From the NCBI GenBank assembly GCA_007279775.1, contig QYPD01000031.1, forward strand, positions 1 through 8,957: DNA of 8,957 bases. Direction: 5' to 3'. Shown here piece by piece: positions 1-5,755 of the stretch. Positions within the stretch are counted from its first letter, which is position 1, and every line of letters starts with the position of its first letter. Under the pieces are notes generated by a model that searched no databases, was not told the origin of the DNA, and saw only the letters and a program-made list of their open reading frames with translations. Both the position numbers and the translations under genes were made by a program. This DNA is from Spirochaetia bacterium (GTDB lineage: Bacteria > Patescibacteriota > Minisyncoccia > UBA6257 > UBA9933).

Positions 1-2454
1 ATATATAACGCCAAAGATTTTTCCAAAAAGCCGAAATTTTATGGTTTGATAGAATTTCCTTATCCGTCGGGGAAAGGAATGCATATGGGCCATTTGCGGA
101 GCAATACCGCAATGGACATTATTTGCCGCAAGCGCAGAATGGAAGGTTATAATGTTTTATACCCCATAGGCTGGGACGCTTTCGGCCTGCCAACGGAAAA
201 TTACGCCATAAAAGCGGGCATTCATCCTAAAATAGTAACCAAGCAAAACACCGATACTTTCCGGAAACAGCTCAAATCTTTCGGGTTTTCTTTTGATTGG
301 AGCAGGGAAATTAACACTACCGACCCGAATTATTATAAATGGACGCAATGGATTTTTCTTCAGCTTTACAAGCACGGGTTGGCTTACAAAAAGAAAATGC
401 CGATAAATTGGTGCCCTTCGTGCAAAATCGGTTTGGCGAACGAAGAGGTAATCGGCGATACTTGTGAGCGTTGCGGAGCGCAAGCCGAGAAAAAGGAAAA
501 AGAGCAGTGGATTTTAAGAATAACAAAATACGCAGACAGGTTGCTTGAAGACTTAAAAACCGTGGATTATTTGGAGCGGATAAAAGTCCAACAAGCGAAT
601 TGGATAGGGAAGTCGGAAGGAGCATTGATAAAGTTTAATGTTAAACGTGACAAGGGGAAAGAAAATAAAAAATCCATGTCGCATGTCGCTTTTAATAATT
701 TTACTATTGAGGTTTTTACGACGCGGCCGGATACGCTTTTCGGCGCGACCTATTTGGTTTTGGCGCCCGAGCACGAAATTATTTCAAATTGCAAATTTCA
801 AATCTCAAATATAAAAGAGATTGAAATTTACGTTAAAAAATCTAAGGCGAAACCGGAAGAAGAAAGATTGGCAGAAGTTAAAGAAAAGACCGGAGTTGAA
901 ATAAAAGGAATAAAAGCGATAAACCCTGTTAATAAAAAAGAAATTCCGATATTCGTGGCGGATTATGTTTTGGGTTCTTACGGCACGGGCGCCATTATGG
1001 CGGTGCCTGCGCATGACCAAAGGGATTGGGAATTCGCAAAAAAATTTAAGTTGCCGGTTATAAAAGTGATAAATCCCGTGTTGATGAGCGTGGCGAATCC
1101 GGCGGCGAGAGCGGATGCGGCGGTTTCGGAACTGGCAATAGCGGGCATTTGGGAAGGAGAGGGTGAAATGATAAATTCCGGCAAATTCAACGGCATGGAT
1201 TCCAAAAAAGCCAAATGGGAAATAATGAAATTCGCCGGCGGGAAAAAAGAAACTCAATATCATCTCCGCGATTGGATTTTTTCGCGCCAGCACTATTGGG
1301 GCGAGCCGATTCCGATAGTTTTTTGCGACAAATGCGGCGAAGTGCCAGTGCCGGAAAAAGATTTGCCGGTAAAGCTTCCCGAGGTAAAAAATTACAAGCC
1401 TACGGATACCGGAGAATCACCATTAGCGGCCATTAAAAATTGGGTGAATGTTAAATGCCCGAAATGCGGAGGTCCGGCAAAGCGCGAAACCGACACTATG
1501 CCAAACTGGGCGGGTTCAAGCTGGTATTACCTCGCATATGCGATGCTCGGAAATCAAAAATCAAAAATCAAAAATCAAAAATACGTTTGGGATAAAAAAC
1601 GATTGAAATATTGGACGCCGGTTGATTGGTACAATGGCGGAATGGAACATACCACGCTTCATCTTTTATACTCCCGTTTTTGGAATAAGTTTTTGTATGA
1701 TATTGGCGCTGTGCCGGCAAGCGAACCCTATAAAAAAAGAACTTCTCACGGAATGATTCTTGGTGAAGGCGGGGAGAAAATGTCCAAATCAAGAGGCAAT
1801 GTGGTGGAGCCGGATTCTTTAGTAAGGCAATTCGGCGCCGATAGCGTTCGGCTTTATGAGATGTTTATGGGGCCGTTTGACCAGGCGATAGCTTGGGACA
1901 ATAACGGCATTACGGGAACGATGCGTTTTATTTCACGCGTTTCGGGAATAAATGAAAATAGGAATCTTAAACGCGGCGCTAAAAATCCGAAATTGGCGCG
2001 CTTGATTTCTCAGACCGTAAAAAAAGTCGGCGAAGATATTGAAAAAATGAATTTTAACACCGCTATCGCGAGTTTAATGATTTTTGTGAATGGGGCGAAT
2101 AGCGAAAAAGAAATTCCCTTGGAAATTTGGGAAAAATTTTTGATTATTATCGCGCCTTTCGCTCCGCATATCAGCGAAGAACTTTGGCAGGCGCTCGGGC
2201 ATAAAAAATCAATTCATTTGGAAAAGTGGCCGGGATACGACCCTAAATTGATAAGCGAAGAAAATTTTGAGTTGATAATCCAGATTAACGGCAAGGTCCG
2301 CGACAAAATTCCAGTTTCGGCGGGAATATCGCAAAAAGAAGCCGAAAACATTGCTTTCGCCAGTGAAAAGGTTAAAATGTGGTTAAAAGAAGGAAAAACT
2401 AAAAAGGTGATTTTCGTGCCGAATAAATTAATTAATATTGTGTTAATCAACTAA
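1..2454 (+). CDS. leuS: Leucyl-tRNA synthetase, 5'-truncated by the window edge
   Basis: Class I synthetase that activates leucine and charges tRNA-Leu in the cytoplasm. The reading frame is open from base 1, so the true start lies upstream; about 30 N-terminal residues are probably missing by comparison with bacterial LeuRS (about 860 aa). Visible in order: the PYPSG block and HIGH-type motif HMGH (82-93), GWDAFGLP, a zinc-ribbon CPSC...CERC (about 409-468), the editing domain with TTRPDT and GTGAIMAVPAHDQRDW, a second cysteine set (FCDKC, KCPKC), the SSWYY block, KMSKS (1777-1791), the anticodon-binding helices and the C-terminal KVIFVPNKLINIV block. All signature motifs are intact, so the enzyme should be active and able to edit. 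Two heptamer microrepeats (784-811, 1551-1582) and a GC-richer stretch (about 1080-1150) sit in loop regions. No Shine-Dalgarno or promoter can be judged because the start is outside the window. Confidence 0.97.
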   Translation: MYNAKDFSKKPKFYGLIEFPYPSGKGMHMGHLRSNTAMDIICRKRRMEGYNVLYPIGWDAFGLPTENYAIKAGIHPKIVTKQNTDTFRKQLKSFGFSFDWSREINTTDPNYYKWTQWIFLQLYKHGLAYKKKMPINWCPSCKIGLANEEVIGDTCERCGAQAEKKEKEQWILRITKYADRLLEDLKTVDYLERIKVQQANWIGKSEGALIKFNVKRDKGKENKKSMSHVAFNNFTIEVFTTRPDTLFGATYLVLAPEHEIISNCKFQISNIKEIEIYVKKSKAKPEEERLAEVKEKTGVEIKGIKAINPVNKKEIPIFVADYVLGSYGTGAIMAVPAHDQRDWEFAKKFKLPVIKVINPVLMSVANPAARADAAVSELAIAGIWEGEGEMINSGKFNGMDSKKAKWEIMKFAGGKKETQYHLRDWIFSRQHYWGEPIPIVFCDKCGEVPVPEKDLPVKLPEVKNYKPTDTGESPLAAIKNWVNVKCPKCGGPAKRETDTMPNWAGSSWYYLAYAMLGNQKSKIKNQKYVWDKKRLKYWTPVDWYNGGMEHTTLHLLYSRFWNKFLYDIGAVPASEPYKKRTSHGMILGEGGEKMSKSRGNVVEPDSLVRQFGADSVRLYEMFMGPFDQAIAWDNNGITGTMRFISRVSGINENRNLKRGAKNPKLARLISQTVKKVGEDIEKMNFNTAIASLMIFVNGANSEKEIPLEIWEKFLIIIAPFAPHISEELWQALGHKKSIHLEKWPGYDPKLISEENFELIIQINGKVRDKIPVSAGISQKEAENIAFASEKVKMWLKEGKTKKVIFVPNKLINIVLIN
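784..811 (+). repeat. Heptamer microrepeat in leuS (4 x YCAAATN-like)
   Basis: Four consecutive 7-mers (TCAAATT, GCAAATT, TCAAATC, TCAAATA) lie inside the LeuRS editing-domain region, just after the APEH motif. They encode a lysine/asparagine/isoleucine-rich loop. The unit resembles the repeats at 1555-1582 and, on the opposite strand, 7577-7600. Confidence 0.7.
1551..1582 (+). repeat. Perfect heptamer microrepeat in leuS (CAAAAAT x4)
   Basis: Four exact copies of CAAAAAT (1555-1582), preceded by a partial unit. They encode NQKSKIKNQK between the SSWYY block and the YWTPVDWY block of LeuRS, a segment that is shorter in typical bacterial LeuRS. Because 7 is not a multiple of 3, gain or loss of one unit would shift the reading frame. 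Confidence 0.85.
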
Positions 2455-2461
2455 TTACAAA

Positions 2462-2520
2462 TTTTATACTAATATACTAATTCGTTATTGGTATATTCGT
2501 AATTGATTAGTTATTCGTTG
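2462..2520. repeat. AT-rich intergenic repeat tract with ATTCGT words
   Basis: The spacer between leuS and the next gene contains ATTCGT three times (2480, 2495, 2513), interleaved with ACTAAT/ATTAGT words and a 7-bp inverted pair AATATAC (2471-2477) / GTATATT (2491-2497). It is low-complexity and I see no clear promoter or terminator in it. The hairpin is too weak and lacks the T-run of an intrinsic terminator. Confidence 0.55.
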
Positions 2521-2533
2521 ATAGAGCGAAGCG

Positions 2534-3454
2534 ATGGGGGATTTTCTAAAAATAACTTTTTTCTTATTAATAATCGTCGGCGGAGCGATTTGGTTTTTGT
2601 CGAGCGGTTCCGCGCTTTTTAATTCCACTCCGGCGGAAAAAATTTCCGTTTCTCCGGCCACAAAAACGCAAACTTATTCCGCGCCGGCGGCGAGTTCAAA
2701 TTCTAACTCCAATTCCGTGGCGAATTCCGGCCAGCCCGCGCAAAGCCAAGAAATACCCGATAGCTCAATCCCTGTCGGCTACACCCGCGCCCAACTTTCG
2801 CCTTATTTCCAGAAAATAAGAATTTCATCTGCTTACTATTCGTCTTTCTCGGGATATCCTTCGCAAATACAGATTTATTCCAGTTTATCCAAAGATGAAA
2901 AAGTGAATATTTCCGGTTGGGAAATAAAAAGCAATAACGGTAAAGAAATAATTATCCCCGACGCCGTAAATCTTTACGACCTTTCCGGTTTTTTGTTCGA
3001 TTCGAACATATTTCTTTCTTCAAACAGTTATGTGAGCATCTACGGCAATATGAGTGTTATAAACAGAAATTTGCGCTTGAATAAATGCATCGGCTATCTT
3101 GAAAACGATTACGATTTTATCCCGCAATTGCCGAGGAATTGCCCTCAGGCTTCCCATTCAAGCGTTCAGTATCTTTCCGGCCAATGCCAATCTTATGTTT
3201 TTTCTTTGGGCAGCTGCCAATTGCCCGATGTTTCTTTTTATAATTCTTTACCCGGAAACGACGATGGAAACGCCTGCCGCGCGTTTTTAAGCAATATTAA
3301 TTATTATTCCTGCATAAAAGAGCATCGCAACGACCTTGATTTTTATTTAAATGATTGGCGCGTTTGGGCAAATAAAAATATTTTGGATCCCCAGCACGAC
3401 GCGGTGAAATTATTTGATAGCCAAGGTTTATTGGTTAACCAATACATTTATTAA
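2534..3454 (+). CDS. Membrane-anchored secreted protein, lamin-tail-like domain with six cysteines
   Basis: A 306-aa protein with an N-terminal hydrophobic segment (about residues 5-23) that should act as an uncleaved signal anchor. A Ser/Asn/Ala/Pro-rich flexible linker follows (about 25-78), then a C-terminal globular part outside the cell. The globular part opens with KVNISGWEIKSNNGKEIIIP and ends with DAVKLFDSQGLLVNQYIY. These are the first and last strands expected of a lamin-tail (LTD) type beta-sandwich, as known for secreted bacterial proteins. Between them is an unusually long insert with six cysteines (residues 185, 203, 218, 228, 248, 260), likely disulfide-bonded. The start codon has no Shine-Dalgarno; it is chosen because the anchor begins immediately. 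The gene ends one base before the arm of a bidirectional terminator. The LTD assignment is by pattern only; specific function unknown. Confidence 0.8.
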   Translation: MGDFLKITFFLLIIVGGAIWFLSSGSALFNSTPAEKISVSPATKTQTYSAPAASSNSNSNSVANSGQPAQSQEIPDSSIPVGYTRAQLSPYFQKIRISSAYYSSFSGYPSQIQIYSSLSKDEKVNISGWEIKSNNGKEIIIPDAVNLYDLSGFLFDSNIFLSSNSYVSIYGNMSVINRNLRLNKCIGYLENDYDFIPQLPRNCPQASHSSVQYLSGQCQSYVFSLGSCQLPDVSFYNSLPGNDDGNACRAFLSNINYYSCIKEHRNDLDFYLNDWRVWANKNILDPQHDAVKLFDSQGLLVNQYIY

Positions 3455-3484
3455 AAAACCGGCGCCCATAACAGCCGGTTTTTT
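3453..3484. terminator. Bidirectional intrinsic terminator between convergent genes
   Basis: A perfect 11-bp inverted repeat AAAAAACCGGC (3453-3463) / GCCGGTTTTTT (3474-3484) with a 10-nt loop. The GC-rich core is flanked by A-run and T-run, so it can end transcription both from the plus-strand gene ending at 3454 and from the minus-strand gene ending at 3502. Confidence 0.92.
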
Positions 3485-3501
3485 CTGAATTATTGCGTAT
3501 T

Positions 3502-4185
3502 TCAGGTCGGCATCTTTTTCACTCCAAAGGCTTGAATTTCGTTGAAATTCCGTTTGCCGAAAATAATGACATTGTCTCCGAGTTTAAAATCGTTTTCCAA
3601 TTGCGGCAGGATTTGTTCAGGCAGGAATACTCGTAATTCTTCTTCGGCATTTTTAATGCGAAATCCGTTTTCAAGCATTTCGATAATTTCTCCTTTATTA
3701 ATATCATCGGGATCTGGTTTTATTGGTCCAAAACCGCGGTATATCGGGCCCGCAAACGGAAGATTGTTCTCATTGGCGCGCTTGAATGGTTCTTTATGTA
3801 GGGGAGCGGCAGCTATTCCACCGGTAATTACGACCAATATAATCGCCACAAGGGAAAAGAGCAGGGGCTTTCTATATCCGAAAGAATAATGCCGGACAAG
3901 AATTTCAAGAATAATCACGAAAATTATCGAAAATCCGATAAGCGTCCACGGCAAGTATTTTAGAAAAACCATTATTCCACGCGGTCCGAAAGCCGGACCG
4001 AAGCCGATTCCACTTCGGTTGACCGAAAAGAATATAAAGCTGGTTAATAGCAAAAGCGTAGATAAGATTAAAATCACCCCCACGACAAAAAGAACGCCGG
4101 TCAAAATAAACCGCCATTTTGGCTTCATCTCAATAGCGCCGCTTTTTATGGCTTCAAGTATTTTATTTTTTATTTGTTCTTCCAT
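3502..4185 (-). CDS. Three-helix membrane protein, candidate anti-sigma/sensor partner of the adjacent sigma factor
   Basis: A 227-aa protein with a short cytoplasmic N-terminus (IKNKILEAIKSGAIEMKPKWRF) and three predicted membrane helices (about residues 26-53, 73-96 and 107-127). A C-terminal soluble domain (about 164-222) has beta-strand/GD-turn spacing (GEIIEMLENGFRIK...LGDNVIIFG...EIQAFGVKK) reminiscent of a small OB-like barrel. It starts 6 nt after the sigma-factor stop codon, has no Shine-Dalgarno of its own and is probably translationally coupled to it. Seen: topology and gene order. Inference: by position it could bind or regulate the sigma factor. It lacks the zinc-binding HxxxCxxC motif of classical ZAS anti-sigma factors, so the role is unproven. 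Transcription should end at the shared terminator at 3453-3484. Confidence 0.75.
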   Translation of the reverse strand: MEEQIKNKILEAIKSGAIEMKPKWRFILTGVLFVVGVILILSTLLLLTSFIFFSVNRSGIGFGPAFGPRGIMVFLKYLPWTLIGFSIIFVIILEILVRHYSFGYRKPLLFSLVAIILVVITGGIAAAPLHKEPFKRANENNLPFAGPIYRGFGPIKPDPDDINKGEIIEMLENGFRIKNAEEELRVFLPEQILPQLENDFKLGDNVIIFGKRNFNEIQAFGVKKMPT

Positions 4186-4191
4186 TGCGAT

Positions 4192-4761
4192 TTAAATTAA
4201 TTCCGGCGAGCCGATTAATTTTTTAAGCGATTCTTTCCCTCGCCGCAAGCGTACTCCGACAGTGGAAACCGGAATCTCCAAAACATCGGCTATTTCTTTA
4301 TAGTCCATGTCTTCAAAATAATACAAAACCAGCGGTTCTCGGTATTTCAAGTTTATTTTTTCTAGATATTGGTTAAGCGATGCTTTCATTTCGTTATGCT
4401 TTGCCCTTTCCTCGGCAGTTTCTTTGGCGACGAGATGAGGAAAAAAAACATCGAAATCGAAAAGCGAAACCGTTTCTTTGCTCTTTTTCTTTTTCAAGGC
4501 GTTTACCAGTTCGTTGTGGGCGATGCGGTAAATCCAGGGAGAAAATCTTCTCTCGGCGTCAAATCCTTGGATGTTTGAATACGCTTTGATAAAAGTTTCC
4601 TGTATTATGTCTTTTGCGTCGTCGCCGTCGCGGAAGAATTTTCTGGCATACCTTTTTAACTTTTCTTCGTATCTTTCAACCAAGGCGCCAAAGGCGTCAA
4701 TGTCGCCGTTTTGCACCAAACTCGCGATTTGCTCATCGCTTTTCTCTACAAACTGGTCCAT
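4192..4761 (-). CDS. ECF-type RNA polymerase sigma-70 family factor
   Basis: A 189-aa two-domain sigma factor that would redirect RNA polymerase to a specific promoter set. Region 2 (about residues 20-92) has the DAFGALVERYEEKL helix, the DDAKDIIQETFIKAY core and the FSPWIYRIAHNELVN promoter-melting segment. Region 4 (about 128-180) has YREPLVLYYFEDMDYKEIAD and the helix-turn-helix IPVSTVGVRLRRGKESLKKL. No sigma region 1, 3 or extra C-terminal domain. The frame extends upstream to 4839, but I place the start at the ATG at 4761-4759: the family normally begins shortly before the EQIASLVQNGD stretch, and an extended -10 promoter sits at 4771-4779, inside the longer reading. The membrane protein 6 nt downstream is the likely partner. 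The target regulon cannot be seen here. Confidence 0.93.
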   Translation of the reverse strand: MDQFVEKSDEQIASLVQNGDIDAFGALVERYEEKLKRYARKFFRDGDDAKDIIQETFIKAYSNIQGFDAERRFSPWIYRIAHNELVNALKKKKSKETVSLFDFDVFFPHLVAKETAEERAKHNEMKASLNQYLEKINLKYREPLVLYYFEDMDYKEIADVLEIPVSTVGVRLRRGKESLKKLIGSPELI

Positions 4762-4770
4762 ATAAACATT

Positions 4771-4798
4771 ATTATACCATTTTAAGCAGCTTTGGAAA
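4771..4798 (-). promoter_or_regulatory. Extended -10 promoter giving a near-leaderless sigma-factor mRNA
   Basis: On the minus strand: -35-like TTTCCA (plus positions 4793-4798), a 16-nt spacer, then TGG-TATAAT with TATAAT at 4771-4776 and the TGn extension at 4777-4779. Only 9 nt separate the -10 box from the ATG at 4761, so the transcript should begin within about 3 nt of the start codon. No Shine-Dalgarno is present. This supports the shorter sigma-factor start. Confidence 0.7.
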
Positions 4799-4949
4799 TT
4801 TTGCCCATTTAGGGCTTCCAAGCCAAAAGTTTTAACCATAATAATTTTTTATGAATAATCGTTCGGCCGTGTGTATAGATTAATACAATAAAAAAGCCGT
4901 TTTATTTCGCGGGGTTTATGAAGAGATTTTAATTAAATCCTGTAAAAAG

Positions 4950-5036
4950 CGGAGGGTACAGGATTTGAACCTGTGAGGGGATTTCTCCCCAACCGCATTT
5001 CGAGTGCGGCGCGTTAGACCACTCTGCCAACCCTCC
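4950..5036 (-). tRNA. tRNA-Ser(CGA)
   Basis: Class II tRNA on the minus strand. A 7-bp acceptor GGAGGGT/ACCCTCC, anticodon stem CCGCA/TGCGG around loop CTCGAAA (anticodon CGA, reads UCG), a long variable arm with a GGGGA...TCCCC stem, T-arm ACAGG-TTCAAAT-CCTGT and discriminator G. The 3' CCA is not encoded. It lies 11 nt downstream of tRNA-Arg and is probably co-transcribed with it. Confidence 0.96.
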
Positions 5037-5047
5037 GGATTGTTTAG

Positions 5048-5119
5048 TGCCCTCGGGAAGAATCGGACTTCCATTTTCGCCTTAGGACGGCGCGGTTCTG
5101 TCCATTGAACTACGAGGGC
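5048..5119 (-). tRNA. tRNA-Arg(CCU), with atypical T-loop
   Basis: Minus-strand tRNA with acceptor GCCCTCG/CGAGGGC, D-stem GTTC/GAAC, and anticodon loop GTCCTAA on stem GCGCC/GGCGA (anticodon CCU, reads AGG). T-stem GGAAG/CTTCC; discriminator A; no encoded CCA. Oddities: the T-loop is TCCGATT, with C where position 55 is normally U (pseudouridine); position 32 is G; and the first anticodon-stem pair is a G-A mismatch. The overall cloverleaf is still complete. Confidence 0.9.
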
Positions 5120-5127
5120 TTTTGAAA

Positions 5128-5156
5128 TTGCCTTTTTGATTATTTTAATCTATAAT
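5128..5156 (+). promoter_or_regulatory. Sigma-70-type promoter for the DUF5652-like gene and downstream tRNAs (leaderless)
   Basis: TTGCCT (5128-5133), a 17-nt spacer and a perfect TATAAT (5151-5156). The ATG at 5164 is 7 nt after the -10 box, at the expected transcription start, so the mRNA is probably leaderless. No Shine-Dalgarno is visible. The minus-strand tRNA-Arg starts at 5119, so this 44-nt gap probably also carries a divergent promoter that I cannot define well. Confidence 0.72.
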
Positions 5157-5163
5157 TAATACC

Positions 5164-5424
5164 ATGGCAAATTTATATCATTCAATGGTCGGCTTTGGCG
5201 TATTAGGGTTCGGGTTCGGATTTTTCGGATTTCTGTTTGCGGTTGCTTTGATGTGGTCGATTGTCTGGAAGGGGCTCGCTCTTTGGAAGGCGGCGCACCT
5301 CAACCAGAAATATTGGTTTGTGGCGCTTTTGGTCGTGAACACCCTCGGAATTCTCGAAATTCTTTACATTTATATTTTCAGCGAGAAAGCCAAGGTTAAG
5401 CACCACGAAAAAAAAGAGGAATAA
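5164..5424 (+). CDS. Small two-helix membrane protein, DUF5652-like
   Basis: An 86-aa protein with a Gly/Phe-rich first membrane helix (about residues 9-35) and a second helix (about 50-73). The conserved-looking linker WKGLALWKAAHLNQKYWF lies between them and NTLGILEILYIYIF follows; the tail is Lys/Glu/His-rich and cytoplasmic-type. The WKGxALWKAA...NTLGILEI pattern matches what I know as DUF5652, a family common in Patescibacteria with no assigned function. The start is fixed by the promoter at 5128-5156. The stop is only 4 nt before tRNA-Ala(GGC), so the tRNAs are probably cut from the same transcript. Confidence 0.85.
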   Translation: MANLYHSMVGFGVLGFGFGFFGFLFAVALMWSIVWKGLALWKAAHLNQKYWFVALLVVNTLGILEILYIYIFSEKAKVKHHEKKEE

Positions 5425-5428
5425 AGGC

Positions 5429-5502
5429 GGGCCTATAGTATAGTGGTAGAACGCCTCCGTGGCACGGAGGAGGTCGGGGTTCGATTCCCCGTAGGTCCAC
5501 CA
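5429..5502 (+). tRNA. tRNA-Ala(GGC), CCA encoded
   Basis: Acceptor GGGCCTA/TAGGTCC includes the G3:U70 wobble that marks alanine tRNAs. Anticodon stem CCTCC/GGAGG holds loop GTGGCAC (anticodon GGC). The T-arm is TCGGGGTTCGATTCCCCG, the discriminator is A and the 3' CCA is genomically encoded (5500-5502). Confidence 0.96.
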
Positions 5503-5521
5503 CTGCGGTTTTTTATTTTGC

Positions 5522-5592
5522 GGGCCTATAGCTTAATGGTAGAGCATCCGGTTTGCATCCGGAAGATCGGGGTTCGATTCCCCGTAGGTCCA
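5522..5592 (+). tRNA. tRNA-Ala(UGC)
   Basis: Same acceptor and T-arm as the preceding alanine tRNA, including G3:U70. Anticodon stem TCCGG/CCGGA holds loop TTTGCAT (anticodon UGC). The discriminator A is followed by CA, so CCA is not encoded. Nearly identical acceptor, T-arm and D-arm segments suggest the two Ala genes arose by tandem duplication. Confidence 0.96.
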
Positions 5593-5595
5593 CAA

Positions 5596-5685
5596 GGTGG
5601 GGTGCCAGAGCGGTCGAATGGGTCTGTCTTGAAAACAGATATATCTGAAAAGGTATCGTGGGTTCGAATCCCACCCCCACCGCCA
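5596..5685 (+). tRNA. tRNA-Ser(UGA), CCA encoded
   Basis: Class II tRNA starting 3 nt after tRNA-Ala(UGC). Acceptor GGTGGGG/CCCCACC, anticodon stem TCTGT/ACAGA with loop CTTGAAA (anticodon UGA), a long variable arm, T-arm GTGGG-TTCGAAT-CCCAC, discriminator G and encoded CCA (5683-5685). I see no hairpin terminator directly after it. Confidence 0.96.
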
Positions 5686-5755
5686 AAAATCGAAATCAGT
5701 TTTTGAAGCCGAAATGGGGTCGTCGCAAAGCACCAATTGGCCATCAAAATATTAA

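Noticed and set aside
4762..4839. 26-residue N-terminal extension of the sigma factor
   Set aside because: It would run through a strong extended -10 promoter, has no family similarity, and the shorter start matches the usual ECF length.
4840..4949. Intrinsic terminator for the minus-strand tRNAs (T-run near 4890)
   Set aside because: A T-run exists on the minus strand but the only hairpin next to it has a 3-bp CCG/CGG stem, too weak to call.
5714..5755. 13-codon open frame whose TAA directly abuts the ATG of the lycopene-cyclase-like gene
   Set aside because: Short, no Shine-Dalgarno and no promoter; stop-start contact in AT-rich sequence is easily due to chance.
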